Assembly (NCBI RefSeq): GCF_047948215.1
Contig: NC_134455.1
Location: 344,620,997-344,684,996, forward strand
DNA from: Lycorma delicatula
Taxonomy: Eukaryota; Arthropoda; Insecta; Hemiptera; Fulgoridae
Direction of reading: 5' to 3'
DNA length: 64,000 bases
This document shows, piece after piece, positions 46,987 to 61,156 of this stretch. A program made the translations under genes and the position numbers. The notes beneath the pieces were generated by a model. That model made no database searches. It was not told where the DNA came from and was given only the letters and a program-made list of their open reading frames with translations. Position 1 is the stretch's first letter. Each line of letters opens with the position of its first letter.

Positions 46987-47736
46987 TTACCGGCCTCTAC
47001 TCCCGCTGGAGGATCTCGTAGAACCTTTTCCAGTTAACTGTGGGGAATCTCGACCGTCCCCTGCCTGTCCTAGTTCCAAAAGGACAGGGGAATGGTCCGA
47101 GCAGAGGTCTTCTATCGTTTCAATCATGAACGGGAGGGTACCCTCCTTCTTGACTGCGATATCTAGCACGTCAGGCCTAAATCTGCCTGAATGATGAACG
47201 TGCGTGGGCACCTCAGGGCCTACGACGACCATGCGGCGGGCTCTCGCCCTTTCGTACAGCAATCTGCCATTCGGGTTTGTCAGATTGCTGTTCCATGACA
47301 CGTGTTTGGCATTGAGGTCGCCAATGAGTAGCATGGGCCCAACCCAATTTTCCAGCACGGCATCCACATCTGCGCCGGTTACCGCATCGTTCGGCTTTTT
47401 ATAAGCCGAAACCAGCCGATACACCGTGCCTAGATGCTCCACATGCACACACGTTTGTTCCATCACGTTTTTATGAAGAACAACGCGCGTATGCATGTGG
47501 CGTCTATGGACTAAAACCGCGGTTCCACCGGCGGTGGGGTATCCGGGTCGTACTGGCCTATCCGTCCTATATGTAAAATAGTCCCGAAGGGTCAGTGGCT
47601 TTATTGGGTTCAAGCGCGTCTCGGACAACAGTATCACGTCTATCAGTAGATCCTCGGCCAGACCGCAAAGTATAGCCATGAGGCACTCTATTAAGGACTG
47701 AAGAGATTTTGCCTGGAGCAGGCGTGGCAAGACCAT
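46987..47736 (-). pseudogene. Endonuclease remnant, units 8/9
   Basis: a47342 changes Asp132 to Val just before the GDLN motif; unique to this copy. Confidence 0.93.
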
Positions 47737-48957
47737 ATAATGTCTGGCAGGACATCCCTCACTGTCATTTGTGACAGGAAATCCATGCCAGTACTCTCCA
47801 ACGGGGTGGCCGGTTTCGGTTTGCCGCTGGAGGCGCTTTTTGAAGCGGCCGCCCTTTTGGCGGGGCGCGGGACCACAGTGGCCGCGGTGTTTTTAACAGC
47901 CTGCTTGGCCTTCCCCGCCGGGGCCGGTTTTGTCGCAGCATTTTGTTTTACCACCTTTTTAGTGGTAGCCGCCGGTTTTGGCTTGGCGGGCTTTGGGGAG
48001 GGTACCTCCCCTTTTTTCACTGCCGCCTTAGCCACAGGTGCCGGCACCTCCAGTTTGAGGGCTGTTTTTCCCCCACCGGCAGTCAACAGTCGCGGGCTTT
48101 TTAATTCCCTTGACTTTGTTAATCTGCTCCATATAATAGGGGCAGCCCCTGTAATTATCCGGATGCGGCCCCTTACAATTTGCACAAGAAGCTGGTTCCT
48201 AACGTGTTTAGACGCATGTTGCAGTGTCATGGTTTCCACCACACTTCACGCATTGCTGGGCCCTTTGGCAATAATTTGAAGAGTGCCCAAATTTCTGGCA
48301 TCTGTGGCACTGGGGCGGCCCCCCTCGAGACACAAAAGCAGTCACTGTGACCTTGCAGTAAAAAATACTGCTAAGGTCGTAAATGGTACGGGCCATAGGG
48401 GTCCTCTTAAGGGCCACTAGGCAGGTCGTGGTTTCCCGACCGTCCCTGGTGAGGAGCTTCTTACCCGAAGTGACCTCAAAGCCAAGGGAGGTCAGTTCCT
48501 CCCTTACTTCCTCCGGGGTAGCCCCATAGGGGATCCCCCGTATAACTAACTACCTTCAGCTCCCTGTCCTTCTGGAGCTGAAAAGAGTGGAAGGCAACTC
48601 TCTTGGCGTGTAGAAAACTCTGCACCGTCCGGTAGTCTGCCTCGCAGCCTTATTGAGAGCCCGGTGCTTTTTGCCACCAGGCGCCCCCCAATCCTCGACT
48701 TAATGTCGCGCGCTAATGCTGGCCACTCCTTTGAGCAGTCCAGCATTATCAGCGGGATTTTCTCCCGCCTGACGGTAGCAGGCTGTGATGGGCCACCATC
48801 ATCAACCTGCGGGGTGGCGGATGCTGCAGCCCGCTACGGGCTTCGTCTCCATAGGAGGCACGGAGTCCCGACGTTTTAGGCGCTTCCTAGCGCCAGACCC
48901 GCTCTCCTCTCCGCCGACGGACAATTCCGCAATGGTGAACGGGGTGGAGGAGGCCTT
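47691..48957 (-). pseudogene. ORF1 (gag-like) remnant, unit 9
   Basis: Lys restored in the octapeptide (majority state). Knuckle frame ends at 48208. Confidence 0.88.
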
Positions 48958-49119
48958 TTAATTTAAAAAAATTAAAACTTAAATTATCACTGCTTATAGA
49001 CTACACTTCCTGTAACAAAATACACAAAAAATAAAATTGGAAAGTTAATCATTCCTGTTAAAATATAATTATTTTAAATTTAACAGAATAGTCCTATAAG
49101 GATAGGCTATTTAGCTAAT

Positions 49120-49364
49120 GTAATTCAAATGACATCGCCCTGAGGACGATATTCAGGGCCTCGTGGTTCATCAGGAATTGGTCAGCGCTTCGCAGAGATG
49201 CCAGAATCCAGACATTCGGGCAGATTGGATTTGAGCAGGCGAGGCGGTGCTTTAACCCAACTGCTTCGTCCGGGTTGCAACACATCCGAGACATATGCTG
49301 GGACGACCCGCTGCCACAGGAGGTCAGGAAACGATCTCATCCAGTTTTGGACGAACCAACTTGA
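49120..49364 (+). pseudogene. Plus-strand RT tail, unit 9
   Basis: Unchanged tail, TGA at 49362-49364. Confidence 0.82.
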
Positions 49365-50129
49365 GGTAACAGCCAACCAGGTAAACATGCCAGAAGGATG
49401 AGGTGAGTGCTTCTTTAATCACGTATATTATCATTATATAATATAGTATAATTATACTAATTCGATATTATATTATTTATCTTGGTTAAAACCATTTTTG
49501 CTATTGGTTCTTTGAATATAAGAGGCAACTTAACAATTTGATGTATGATTGTCATTTCCTTTTAACTTCTTGTATTAATGATTGAAAGAAATTAAAATTA
49601 ATAGAATCTAAAAATTAAATAAATAAATAATTTTAAAAATAAATTAAATACTCCGACCATGGTTTACCCCTTCCGCCACCAATATGACCCATAAAGTAGT
49701 GATTTAACTAAACTAGAGAAACATAGGAAATAATCAAACATCCCATACAATATATACATGACCACATGTACATATATGCTTATATATCTTTAATGAGACC
49801 CGCCTCCTGACATCCACGTTCCTCTACTCAAACAAACTCCTCCTTCATGATAAGAAGTAAGAAGAGAAGACGAAACAGCAGAAGAAGAAGGAAGAATAAC
49901 CGATCACAGAAGAATCCTGCCTCCTCGTCCGCTTAGTTCTTCTTAGAACTACAAGTAAAGCGGTTTTGTTTAAGGTTACTCAAGAGAAGGGAGAGGCAAG
50001 GTCTACAGCATCGGCCTGGCGATTCACCGTAGGAAGACGTGCAGACTCATCAACCAAATCACACTTCCATTTTCATTAACCTACCAGCAGAACAAGTGCT
50101 TTAAACCATCCACACCTCATACCACGGCG

Positions 50130-50443
50130 ATGGAACGAACAAAAAAAATCCAATTAATGGGGGGCCGACTTATTCCAAATATTCAACACCCCGGCGCACG
50201 GGCGCTCAAAATCACGCTGCGTTAAATACATCTCTCCTGCCACCCCTTAACACGAGCAGACACCTAATTCTTAATAGAGATGTTTCGCGTCTAACAAACA
50301 ATTCTAACACCGCGCCAAAGTCCGCTGGTGCCATGAATCGCAGTAACCTCCTAGCCTCCCTTCTATCGTCAGAAAAAAGAAGAAGAAGAGAAGATAACAG
50401 GCTGTTGTCTCTCGACTGTATAGTTCTCTCCAGAACTTGCTAG
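50130..50443 (+). pseudogene. ORF1-like start, unit 9
   Basis: Six-G frameshifted form, ATG at 50130. Confidence 0.4.
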
Positions 50444-51738
50444 CTAATTACAAGGTTACCAAGAAGATGTGAGGGACAGACACGACAAGAAAATACCAAC
50501 TTCCATACCGACCATCCGATTTAAAAATTCTCCCTTCGAATCGGAGAGCCTGGACAGTGTCCCGTGATGCTGTATGATTCTATAATCGGGCGTTATTTTT
50601 AATGACGGGTCTAAGTTTAATGTTTTATTATAATTTTTTATGGACGGATTTTTATTAGCATTCCATATCCGTTCGTACCAGCGTTTTCGAACCCATTTTT
50701 GGGTCCGACCCCCCTCAGACCGTCCGCTGAAGTCCTTCGGTCGTAACGCTTCATGGGCTAGCAGGAATACGCCACAACGGAATACGAACCAACTGTTTGG
50801 AGGGAGCAATGCGCTCCCTTCTCCGGAGGGAGTCGCAATTGCTGATCTAATTTAATTTATTTAATTGTAAGTTTTTATTTTAGGTATGGATAAGGAGATG
50901 ATCTTCACCCACCCACTTCTTTAAAGGCTTCCCTTCACGATGCATCTCTGCTGTGCTCTTTTCCGGACTCCTGTCCGTGACGTCGGGTCGCGTAAAGGGT
51001 CTGTTTTCATCTCAGATGACCTTTTCGTTCTTCTTTGGCCTGCACTTTTCGAGACTCGGCAGTAATCGAGATCACATGCCATTAACCTTGATATTGCCGT
51101 GGCCCCGAAGGTCTGAATGAACGAGGGAAAGTGCAGGTTTCTTCCTTCTTCGTTCTTTTATGCTGTCGGTGGCTGCTGGGCTCGTTCCCTCTTCTTCTTT
51201 CTTGAAGGGAACTTACAATTCGGTAAAAAATGATCGCCTTTTGTCGAAGAAGTAAAAAGTATTTTTTACACAAAATAATATTAATCTTCCAGACACACGT
51301 GTGTCCGGGAAGGGTTTGAGGGGACCGCGTGGCCGCTGTGAAGAAACCATTTGTTTATTGTGGTGGCTGTTGGTATCTGCAACAAAAGAAACAGAACACA
51401 CACACACACACACACGAAAAAAAAATTTGACTTTTTTATTTTAGGTTGACAGAATTAAAGGAAGGAAGGCCGTTTCCCAAGACGGCACGACGAGTCGTTC
51501 CACACCCACGTCTCTCCCGTTTCTGAAACAAGTGAAACAAAACACACACGGAGAAAAAAAAACCGCGTTTTTGTTTTAACCACAACTTATTTTGTTGATG
51601 TCTTGAGACCGTATAACTCGCGAAAATTAAACACTCGCGACCCCGGAAACGCCTCTGACGCGCTATTCCGTTTGTTGCTCATCCGGTATGTAGGCCCCTA
51701 AGCCTGGTTTGTCGATTCTCGGCTCCCGCACCGCACCA

Positions 51739-52719
51739 TCACGGTGGTTCGTCCAGTACGGCGTGAGGCCGCTTCCTTACAACTGTCGGGTTTGGGTCCT
51801 CTCGGCAGATGTCCCGAAGATGACTGTGTTCGGACACAGCCGCTCTCCCGAACAATCTGCGCGCCTGCACCACCCCCACCTCGGACACGGATTGCAATCT
51901 CGCATCGGTTCGGAGAGGAGAGTGGCGTTCCTGACGAACGACGGAGCTCCAAATATCGTCCGCAACGCAATGTTTTGGACGACCTCGATCTTCTTTTGAA
52001 GCGAAGAGCTCAACATTGCCCCCCATGCCGGGTAAGCATATGTCAGAATCGGCAGTACGTACAGCCGAAAGATGAGTAACTTAGTTGCCAGTGGGTACGG
52101 GCTGGCACTGTTCAGCACTGGGTATAATGAGGCTCTGGCGGCCTTAGCCCTCCGGGTCACATAATTTACATGTTCGCCGAAGGTAAGCCGCCTGTCCACG
52201 ACCACCCCCAGGTACTTAACCGTTTTCTCAAAAGTGATTTTCTCCCCTGAGATTTCCAGCTGCCTGGCCGTTTTGCGTGTCTTGTATGTGAACATCACGG
52301 CCACCGATTTTTCACCGTTGACCCCGATTCTCCACATATCGAGCCACGGTTCCATTAAGTCCAGTTGCCTTTGGAGCCTCCGGACCGCGTTATCCACATT
52401 TGCGGATTCGTAGAAATATGCCGCGTCGTCTGCATAAAGGGCCGTTTTGAACCCTTCCGACAGCGGCATATCGTTCACGTACAAAGTGTACAGGAACGGG
52501 GAAAGCACTGCTCCTTGGGGAACCCCAGCGGCTATGACGGTCTGGCAAATATGACCGCATCAGTCTGACATAGCGGTACGGAATCGCCGATTGCGCTAGT
52601 TTATAAAGCAGCCCGCTATGCCAAACTTTGTCAAAGGCCTTGGCCACATCCAGAAAAACGGCTGTACTCACCGCTTTCCTGTTCAGGCCTCCGACAAAGT
52701 CATCTATTATTTTTATCAT
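51739..52719 (-). pseudogene. Reverse transcriptase remnant, unit 9
   Basis: Core frame 52508-51777. Protein pieces unchanged. Confidence 0.93.
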
Positions 52720-52882
52720 AATATATGGTAAAATAAAAATTCTGAGGAGGATATCTCCTCCTCAGTCGTCGTTTCTCCGCTATGGCGTCGGAGATATGAG
52801 GAAGGAGGTCGTTTCGAACAACTGCTCGAGTTTTGGGCGACAGTGTCGTCGATTTCCTCCGGGGTGTTAAGGAGCTCAAGAT

Positions 52883-53632
52883 TTACCGGCCTCTACTCCC
52901 GCTGGAGGATCTCGTAGAACCTTTTCCAGTTAACTGTGGGGAATCTCGACCGTCCCCTGCCTGTCCTAGTTCCAAAAGGACAGGGGAATGGTCCGAGCAG
53001 AGGTCTTCTATCGTTTCAATCATGAACGGGAGGGTACCCTCCTTCTTGACTGCGATATCTAGCACGTCAGGCCTAAATCTGCCTGAATGATGAACGTGCG
53101 TGGGCACCTCAGGGCCTACGACGACCATGCGGCGGGCTCTCGCCCTTTCGTACAGCAATCTGCCATTCGGGTTTGTCAGATTGCTGTTCCATGACACGTG
53201 TTTGGCATTGAGGTCGCCAATGAGTAGCATGGGCCCATCCCAATTTTCCAGCACGGCATCCACATCTGCGCCGGTTACCGCATCGTTCGGCTTTTTATAA
53301 GCCGAAACCAGCCGATACACCGTGCCTAGATGCTCCACATGCACACACGTTTGTTCCATCACGTTTTTATGAAGAACAACGCGCGTATGCATGTGGCGTC
53401 TATGGACTAAAACCGCGGTTCCACCGGCGGTGGGGTATCCGGGTCGTACTGGCCTATCCGTCCTATATGTAAAATAGTCCCGAAGGGTCAGTGGCTTTAT
53501 TGGGTTCAAGCGCGTCTCGGACAACAGTATCACGTCTATCAGTAGATCCTCGGCCAGACCGCAAAGTATAGCCATGAGGCACTCTATTAAGGACTGAAGA
53601 GATTTTGCCTGGAGCAGGCGTGGCAAGACCAT
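52883..53632 (-). pseudogene. Endonuclease remnant, units 9/10
   Basis: Majority sequence. Confidence 0.93.
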
Positions 53633-54853
53633 ATAATGTCTGGCAGGACATCCCTCACTGTCATTTGTGACAGGAAATCCATGCCAGTACTCTCCAACGG
53701 GGTGGCCGGTTTCGGTTTGCCGCTGGAGGCGCTTTTTGAAGCGGCCGCCCTTTTGGCGGGGCGCGGGACCACAGTGGCCGCGGTGTTTTTAACAGCCTGC
53801 TTGGCCTTCCCCGCCGGGGCCGGTTTTGTCGCAGCATTTTGTTTTACCACCTTTTTAGTGGTAGCCGCCGGTTTTGGCTTGGCGGGCTTTGGGGAGGGTA
53901 CCTCCCCTTTTTTCACTGCCGCCTTAGCCACAGGTGCCGGCACCTCCAGTTTGAGGGCTGTTTTTCCCCCACCGGCAGTCAACAGTCGCGGGCTTTTTAA
54001 TTCCCTTGACTTTGTTAATCTGCTCCATATAATAGGGGCAGCCCCTGTAATTATCCGGATGCGGCCCCTTACAATTTGCACAAGAAGCTGGTTCCTAACG
54101 TGTTTAGACGCATGTTGCAGTGTCATGGTTTCCACCACACTTCACGCATTGCTGGGCCCTTTGGCAATAATTTGAAGAGTGCCCAAATTTCTGGCATCTG
54201 TGGCACTGGGGCGGCCCCCCTCGAGACACAAAAGCAGTCACTGTGACCTTGCAGTAAAAAATACTGCTAAGGTCGTAAATGGTACGGGCCATAGGGGTCC
54301 TCTTAAGGGCCACTAGGCAGGTCGTGGTTTCCCGACCGTCCCTGGTGAGGAGCTTCTTACCCGAAGTGACCTCAAAGCCAAGGGAGGTCAGTTCCTCCCT
54401 TACTTCCTCCGGGGTAGCCCCATAGGGGATCCCCCGTATAACTAACTACCTTCAGCTCCCTGTCCTTCTGGAGCTGAAAAGAGTGGAAGGCAACTCTCTT
54501 GGCGTGTAGAAAACTCTGCACCGTCCGGTAGTCTGCCTCGCAGCCTTATTGAGAGCCCGGTGCTTTTTGCCACCAGGCGCCCCCCAATCCTCGACTTAAT
54601 GTCGCGCGCTAATGCTGGCCACTCCTTTGAGCAGTCCAGCATTATCAGCGGGATTTTCTCCCGCCTGACGGTAGCAGGCTGTGATGGGCCACCATCATCA
54701 ACCTGCGGGGTGGCGGATGCTGCAGCCCGCTACGGGCTTCGTCTCCATAGGAGGCACGGAGTCCCGACGTTTTAGGCGCTTCCTAGCGCCAGACCCGCTC
54801 TCCTCTCCGCCGACGGACAATTCCGCAATGGTGAACGGGGTGGAGGAGGCCTT
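53587..54853 (-). pseudogene. ORF1 (gag-like) remnant, unit 10
   Basis: Majority state throughout. Knuckle frame ends at 54104. Confidence 0.88.
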
Positions 54854-55015
54854 TTAATTTAAAAAAATTAAAACTTAAATTATCACTGCTTATAGACTAC
54901 ACTTCCTGTAACAAAATACACAAAAAATAAAATTGGAAAGTTAATCATTCCTGTTAAAATATAATTATTTTAAATTTAACAGAATAGTCCTATAAGGATA
55001 GGCTATTTAGCTAAT

Positions 55016-55260
55016 GTAATTCAAATGACATCGCCCTGAGGACGATATTCAGGGCCTCGTGGTTCATCAGGAATTGGTCAGCGCTTCGCAGAGATGCCAG
55101 AATCCAGACATTCGGGCAGATTGGATTTGAGCAGGCGAGGCGGTGCTTTAACCCAACTGCTTCGTCCGGGTTGCAACACATCCGAGACATATGCTGGGAC
55201 GACCCGCTGCCACAGGAGGTCAGGAAACGATCTCATCCAGTTTTGGACGAACCAACTTGA
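55016..55260 (+). pseudogene. Plus-strand RT tail, unit 10
   Basis: Unchanged tail, TGA at 55258-55260. Confidence 0.82.
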
Positions 55261-56025
55261 GGTAACAGCCAACCAGGTAAACATGCCAGAAGGATGAGGT
55301 GAGTGCTTCTTTAATCACGTATATTATCATTATATAATATAGTATAATTATACTAATTCGATATTATATTATTTATCTTGGTTAAAACCATTTTTGCTAT
55401 TGGTTCTTTGAATATAAGAGGCAACTTAACAATTTGATGTATGATTGTCATTTCCTTTTAACTTCTTGTATTAATGATTGAAAGAAATTAAAATTAATAG
55501 AATCTAAAAATTAAATAAATAAATAATTTTAAAAATAAATTAAATACTCCGACCATGGTTTACCCCTTCCGCCACCAATATGACCCATAAAGTAGTGATT
55601 TAACTAAACTAGAGAAACATAGGAAATAATCAAACATCCCATACAATATATACATGACCACATGTACATATATGCTTATATATCTTTAATGAGACCCGCC
55701 TCCTGACATCCACGTTCCTCTACTCAAACAAACTCCTCCTTCATGATAAGAAGTAAGAAGAGAAGACGAAACAGCAGAAGAAGAAGGAAGAATAACCGAT
55801 CACAGAAGAATCCTGCCTCCTCGTCCGCTTAGTTCTTCTTAGAACTACAAGTAAAGCGGTTTTGTTTAAGGTTACTCAAGAGAAGGGAGAGGCAAGGTCT
55901 ACAGCATCGGCCTGGCGATTCACCGTAGGAAGACGTGCAGACTCATCAACCAAATCACACTTCCATTTTCATTAACCTACCAGCAGAACAAGTGCTTTAA
56001 ACCATCCACACCTCATACCACGGCG

Positions 56026-56339
56026 ATGGAACGAACAAAAAAAATCCAATTAATGGGGGGCCGACTTATTCCAAATATTCAACACCCCGGCGCACGGGCG
56101 CTCAAAATCACGCTGCGTTAAATACATCTCTCCTGCCACCCCTTAACACGAGCAGACACCTAATTCTTAATAGAGATGTTTCGCGTCTAACAAACAATTC
56201 TAACACCGCGCCAAAGTCCGCTGGTGCCATGAATCGCAGTAACCTCCTAGCCTCCCTTCTATCGTCAGAAAAAAGAAGAAGAAGAGAAGATAACAGGCTG
56301 TTGTCTCTCGACTGTATAGTTCTCTCCAGAACTTGCTAG
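56026..56339 (+). pseudogene. ORF1-like start, unit 10
   Basis: Six-G frameshifted form, ATG at 56026. Confidence 0.4.
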
Positions 56340-57634
56340 CTAATTACAAGGTTACCAAGAAGATGTGAGGGACAGACACGACAAGAAAATACCAACTTCC
56401 ATACCGACCATCCGATTTAAAAATTCTCCCTTCGAATCGGAGAGCCTGGACAGTGTCCCGTGATGCTGTATGATTCTATAATCGGGCGTTATTTTTAATG
56501 ACGGGTCTAAGTTTAATGTTTTATTATAATTTTTTATGGACGGATTTTTATTAGCATTCCATATCCGTTCGTACCAGCGTTTTCGAACCCATTTTTGGGT
56601 CCGACCCCCCTCAGACCGTCCGCTGAAGTCCTTCGGTCGTAACGCTTCATGGGCTAGCAGGAATACGCCACAACGGAATACGAACCAACTGTTTGGAGGG
56701 AGCAATGCGCTCCCTTCTCCGGAGGGAGTCGCAATTGCTGATCTAATTTAATTTATTTAATTGTAAGTTTTTATTTTAGGTATGGATAAGGAGATGATCT
56801 TCACCCACCCACTTCTTTAAAGGCTTCCCTTCACGATGCATCTCTGCTGTGCTCTTTTCCGGACTCCTGTCCGTGACGTCGGGTCGCGTAAAGGGTCTGT
56901 TTTCATCTCAGATGACCTTTTCGTTCTTCTTTGGCCTGCACTTTTCGAGACTCGGCAGTAATCGAGATCACATGCCATTAACCTTGATATTGCCGTGGCC
57001 CCGAAGGTCTGAATGAACGAGGGAAAGTGCAGGTTTCTTCCTTCTTCGTTCTTTTATGCTGTCGGTGGCTGCTGGGCTCGTTCCCTCTTCTTCTTTCTTG
57101 AAGGGAACTTACAATTCGGTAAAAAATGATCGCCTTTTGTCGAAGAAGTAAAAAGTATTTTTTACACAAAATAATATTAATCTTCCAGACACACGTGTGT
57201 CCGGGAAGGGTTTGAGGGGACCGCGTGGCCGCTGTGAAGAAACCATTTGTTTATTGTGGTGGCTGTTGGTATCTGCAACAAAAGAAACAGAACACACACA
57301 CACACACACACGAAAAAAAAATTTGACTTTTTTATTTTAGGTTGACAGAATTAAAGGAAGGAAGGCCGTTTCCCAAGACGGCACGACGAGTCGTTCCACA
57401 CCCACGTCTCTCCCGTTTCTGAAACAAGTGAAACAAAACACACACGGAGAAAAAAAAACCGCGTTTTTGTTTTAACCACAACTTATTTTGTTGATGTCTT
57501 GAGACCGTATAACTCGCGAAAATTAAACACTCGCGACCCCGGAAACGCCTCTGACGCGCTATTCCGTTTGTTGCTCATCCGGTATGTAGGCCCCTAAGCC
57601 TGGTTTGTCGATTCTCGGCTCCCGCACCGCACCA

Positions 57635-58615
57635 TCACGGTGGTTCGTCCAGTACGGCGTGAGGCCGCTTCCTTACAACTGTCGGGTTTGGGTCCTCTCG
57701 GCAGATGTCCCGAAGATGACTGTGTTCGGACACAGCCGCTCTCCCGAACAATCTGCGCGCCTGCACCACCCCCACCTCGGACACGGATTGCAATCTCGCA
57801 TCGGTTCGGAGAGGAGAGTGGCGTTCCTGACGAACGACGGAGCTCCAAATATCGTCCGCAACGCAATGTTTTGGACGACCTCGATCTTCTTTTGAAGCGA
57901 AGAGCTCAACATTGCCCCCCATGCCGGGTAAGCATATGTCAGAATCGGCAGTACGTACAGCCGAAAGATGAGTAACTTAGTTGCCAGTGGGTACGGGCTG
58001 GCACTGTTCAGCACTGGGTATAATGAGGCTCTGGCGGCCTTAGCCCTCCGGGTCACATAATTTACATGTTCGCCGAAGGTAAGCCGCCTGTCCACGACCA
58101 CCCCCAGGTACTTAACCGTTTTCTCAAAAGTGATTTTCTCCCCTGAGATTTCCAGCTGCCTGGCCGTTTTGCGTGTCTTGTATGTGAACATCACGGCCAC
58201 CGATTTTTCACCGTTGACCCCGATTCTCCACATATCGAGCCACGGTTCCATTAAGTCCAGTTGCCTTTGGAGCCTCCGGACCGCGTTATCCACATTTGCG
58301 GATTCGTAGAAATATGCCGCGTCGTCTGCATAAAGGGCCGTTTTGAACCCTTCCGACAGCGGCATATCGTTCACGTACAAAGTGTACAGGAACGGGGAAA
58401 GCACTGCTCCTTGGGGAACCCCAGCGGCTATGACGGTCTGGCAAATATGACCGCATCAGTCTGACATAGCGGTACGGAATCGCCGATTGCGCTAGTTTAT
58501 AAAGCAGCCCGCTATGCCAAACTTTGTCAAAGGCCTTGGCCACATCCAGAAAAACGGCTGTACTCACCGCTTTCCTGTTCAGGCCTCCGACAAAGTCATC
58601 TATTATTTTTATCAT
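57635..58615 (-). pseudogene. Reverse transcriptase remnant, unit 10
   Basis: Core frame 58404-57673. Protein pieces unchanged. Confidence 0.93.
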
Positions 58616-58778
58616 AATATATGGTAAAATAAAAATTCTGAGGAGGATATCTCCTCCTCAGTCGTCGTTTCTCCGCTATGGCGTCGGAGATATGAGGAAG
58701 GAGGTCGTTTCGAACAACTGCTCGAGTTTTGGGCGACAGTGTCGTCGATTTCCTCCGGGGTGTTAAGGAGCTCAAGAT

Positions 58779-59528
58779 TTACCGGCCTCTACTCCCGCTG
58801 GAGGATCTCGTAGAACCTTTTCCAGTTAACTGTGGGGAATCTCGACCGTCCCCTGCCTGTCCTAGTTCCAAAAGGACAGGGGAATGGTCCGAGCAGAGGT
58901 CTTCTATCGTTTCAATCATGAACGGGAGGGTACCCTCCTTCTTGACTGCGATATCTAGCACGTCAGGCCTAAATCTGCCTGAATGATGAACGTGCGTGGG
59001 CACCTCAGGGCCTACGACGACCATGCGGCGGGCTCTCGCCCTTTCGTACAGCAATCTGCCATTCGGGTTTGTCAGATTGCTGTTCCATGACACGTGTTTG
59101 GCATTGAGGTCGCCAATGAGTAGCATGGGCCCATCCCAATTTTCCAGCACGGCATCCACATCTGCGCCGGTTACCGCATCGTTCGGCTTTTTATAAGCCG
59201 AAACCAGCCGATACACCGTGCCTAGATGCTCCACATGCACACACGTTTGTTCCATCACGTTTTTATGAAGAACAACGCGCGTATGCATGTGGCGTCTATG
59301 GACTAAAACCGCGGTTCCACCGGCGGTGGGGTATCCGGGTCGTACTGGCCTATCCGTCCTATATGTAAAATAGTCCCGAAGGGTCAGTGGCTTTATTGGG
59401 TTCAAGCGCGTCTCGGACAACAGTATCACGTCTATCAGTAGATCCTCGGCCAGACCGCAAAGTATAGCCATGAGGCACTCTATTAAGGACTGAAGAGATT
59501 TTGCCTGGAGCAGGCGTGGCAAGACCAT
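58779..59528 (-). pseudogene. Endonuclease remnant, units 10/11
   Basis: Majority sequence; last complete copy of the domain in the window. Confidence 0.93.
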
Positions 59529-60749
59529 ATAATGTCTGGCAGGACATCCCTCACTGTCATTTGTGACAGGAAATCCATGCCAGTACTCTCCAACGGGGTG
59601 GCCGGTTTCGGTTTGCCGCTGGAGGCGCTTTTTGAAGCGGCCGCCCTTTTGGCGGGGCGCGGGACCACAGTGGCCGCGGTGTTTTTAACAGCCTGCTTGG
59701 CCTTCCCCGCCGGGGCCGGTTTTGTCGCAGCATTTTGTTTTACCACCTTTTTAGTGGTAGCCGCCGGTTTTGGCTTGGCGGGCTTTGGGGAGGGTACCTC
59801 CCCTTTTTTCACTGCCGCCTTAGCCACAGGTGCCGGCACCTCCAGTTTGAGGGCTGTTTTTCCCCCACCGGCAGTCAACAGTCGCGGGCTTTTTAATTCC
59901 CTTGACTTTGTTAATCTGCTCCATATAATAGGGGCAGCCCCTGTAATTATCCGGATGCGGCCCCTTACAATTTGCACAAGAAGCTGGTTCCTAACGTGTT
60001 TAGACGCATGTTGCAGTGTCATGGTTTCCACCACACTTCACGCATTGCTGGGCCCTTTGGCAATAATTTGAAGAGTGCCCAAATTTCTGGCATCTGTGGC
60101 ACTGGGGCGGCCCCCCTCGAGACACAAAAGCAGTCACTGTGACCTTGCAGTAAAAAATACTGCTAAGGTCGTAAATGGTACGGGCCATAGGGGTCCTCTT
60201 AAGGGCCACTAGGCAGGTCGTGGTTTCCCGACCGTCCCTGGTGAGGAGCTTCTTACCCGAAGTGACCTCAAAGCCAAGGGAGGTCAGTTCCTCCCTTACT
60301 TCCTCCGGGGTAGCCCCATAGGGGATCCCCCGTATAACTAACTACCTTCAGCTCCCTGTCCTTCTGGAGCTGAAAAGAGTGGAAGGCAACTCTCTTGGCG
60401 TGTAGAAAACTCTGCACCGTCCGGTAGTCTGCCTCGCAGCCTTATTGAGAGCCCGGTGCTTTTTGCCACCAGGCGCCCCCCAATCCTCGACTTAATGTCG
60501 CGCGCTAATGCTGGCCACTCCTTTGAGCAGTCCAGCATTATCAGCGGGATTTTCTCCCGCCTGACGGTAGCAGGCTGTGATGGGCCACCATCATCAACCT
60601 GCGGGGTGGCGGATGCTGCAGCCCGCTACGGGCTTCGTCTCCATAGGAGGCACGGAGTCCCGACGTTTTAGGCGCTTCCTAGCGCCAGACCCGCTCTCCT
60701 CTCCGCCGACGGACAATTCCGCAATGGTGAACGGGGTGGAGGAGGCCTT
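59483..60749 (-). pseudogene. ORF1 (gag-like) remnant, unit 11
   Basis: Majority state throughout. Knuckle frame ends at 60000. Confidence 0.88.
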
Positions 60750-60911
60750 TTAATTTAAAAAAATTAAAACTTAAATTATCACTGCTTATAGACTACACTT
60801 CCTGTAACAAAATACACAAAAAATAAAATTGGAAAGTTAATCATTCCTGTTAAAATATAATTATTTTAAATTTAACAGAATAGTCCTATAAGGATAGGCT
60901 ATTTAGCTAAT

Positions 60912-61156
60912 GTAATTCAAATGACATCGCCCTGAGGACGATATTCAGGGCCTCGTGGTTCATCAGGAATTGGTCAGCGCTTCGCAGAGATGCCAGAATC
61001 CAGACATTCGGGCAGATTGGATTTGAGCAGGCGAGGCGGTGCTTTAACCCAACTGCTTCGTCCGGGTTGCAACACATCCGAGACATATGCTGGGACGACC
61101 CGCTGCCACAGGAGGTCAGGAAACGATCTCATCCAGTTTTGGACGAACCAACTTGA
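60912..61156 (+). pseudogene. Plus-strand RT tail, unit 11
   Basis: Unchanged tail, TGA at 61154-61156. Confidence 0.82.

Larger units (their letters stand above)
41330..47225. repeat. Array unit 8 (5896 bp)
   Basis: Carries the unit-7 variants at 41667 (g) and 42015 (a). Gene-free stretches: 43469-44233 and 44548-45842. Confidence 0.98.
47226..53121. repeat. Array unit 9 (5896 bp)
   Basis: Private base a47342 in the endonuclease region. Gene-free stretches: 49365-50129 and 50444-51738. Confidence 0.98.
53122..59017. repeat. Array unit 10 (5896 bp)
   Basis: No private variant noticed; it has the majority state at every variable site. Gene-free stretches: 55261-56025 and 56340-57634. Confidence 0.98.
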
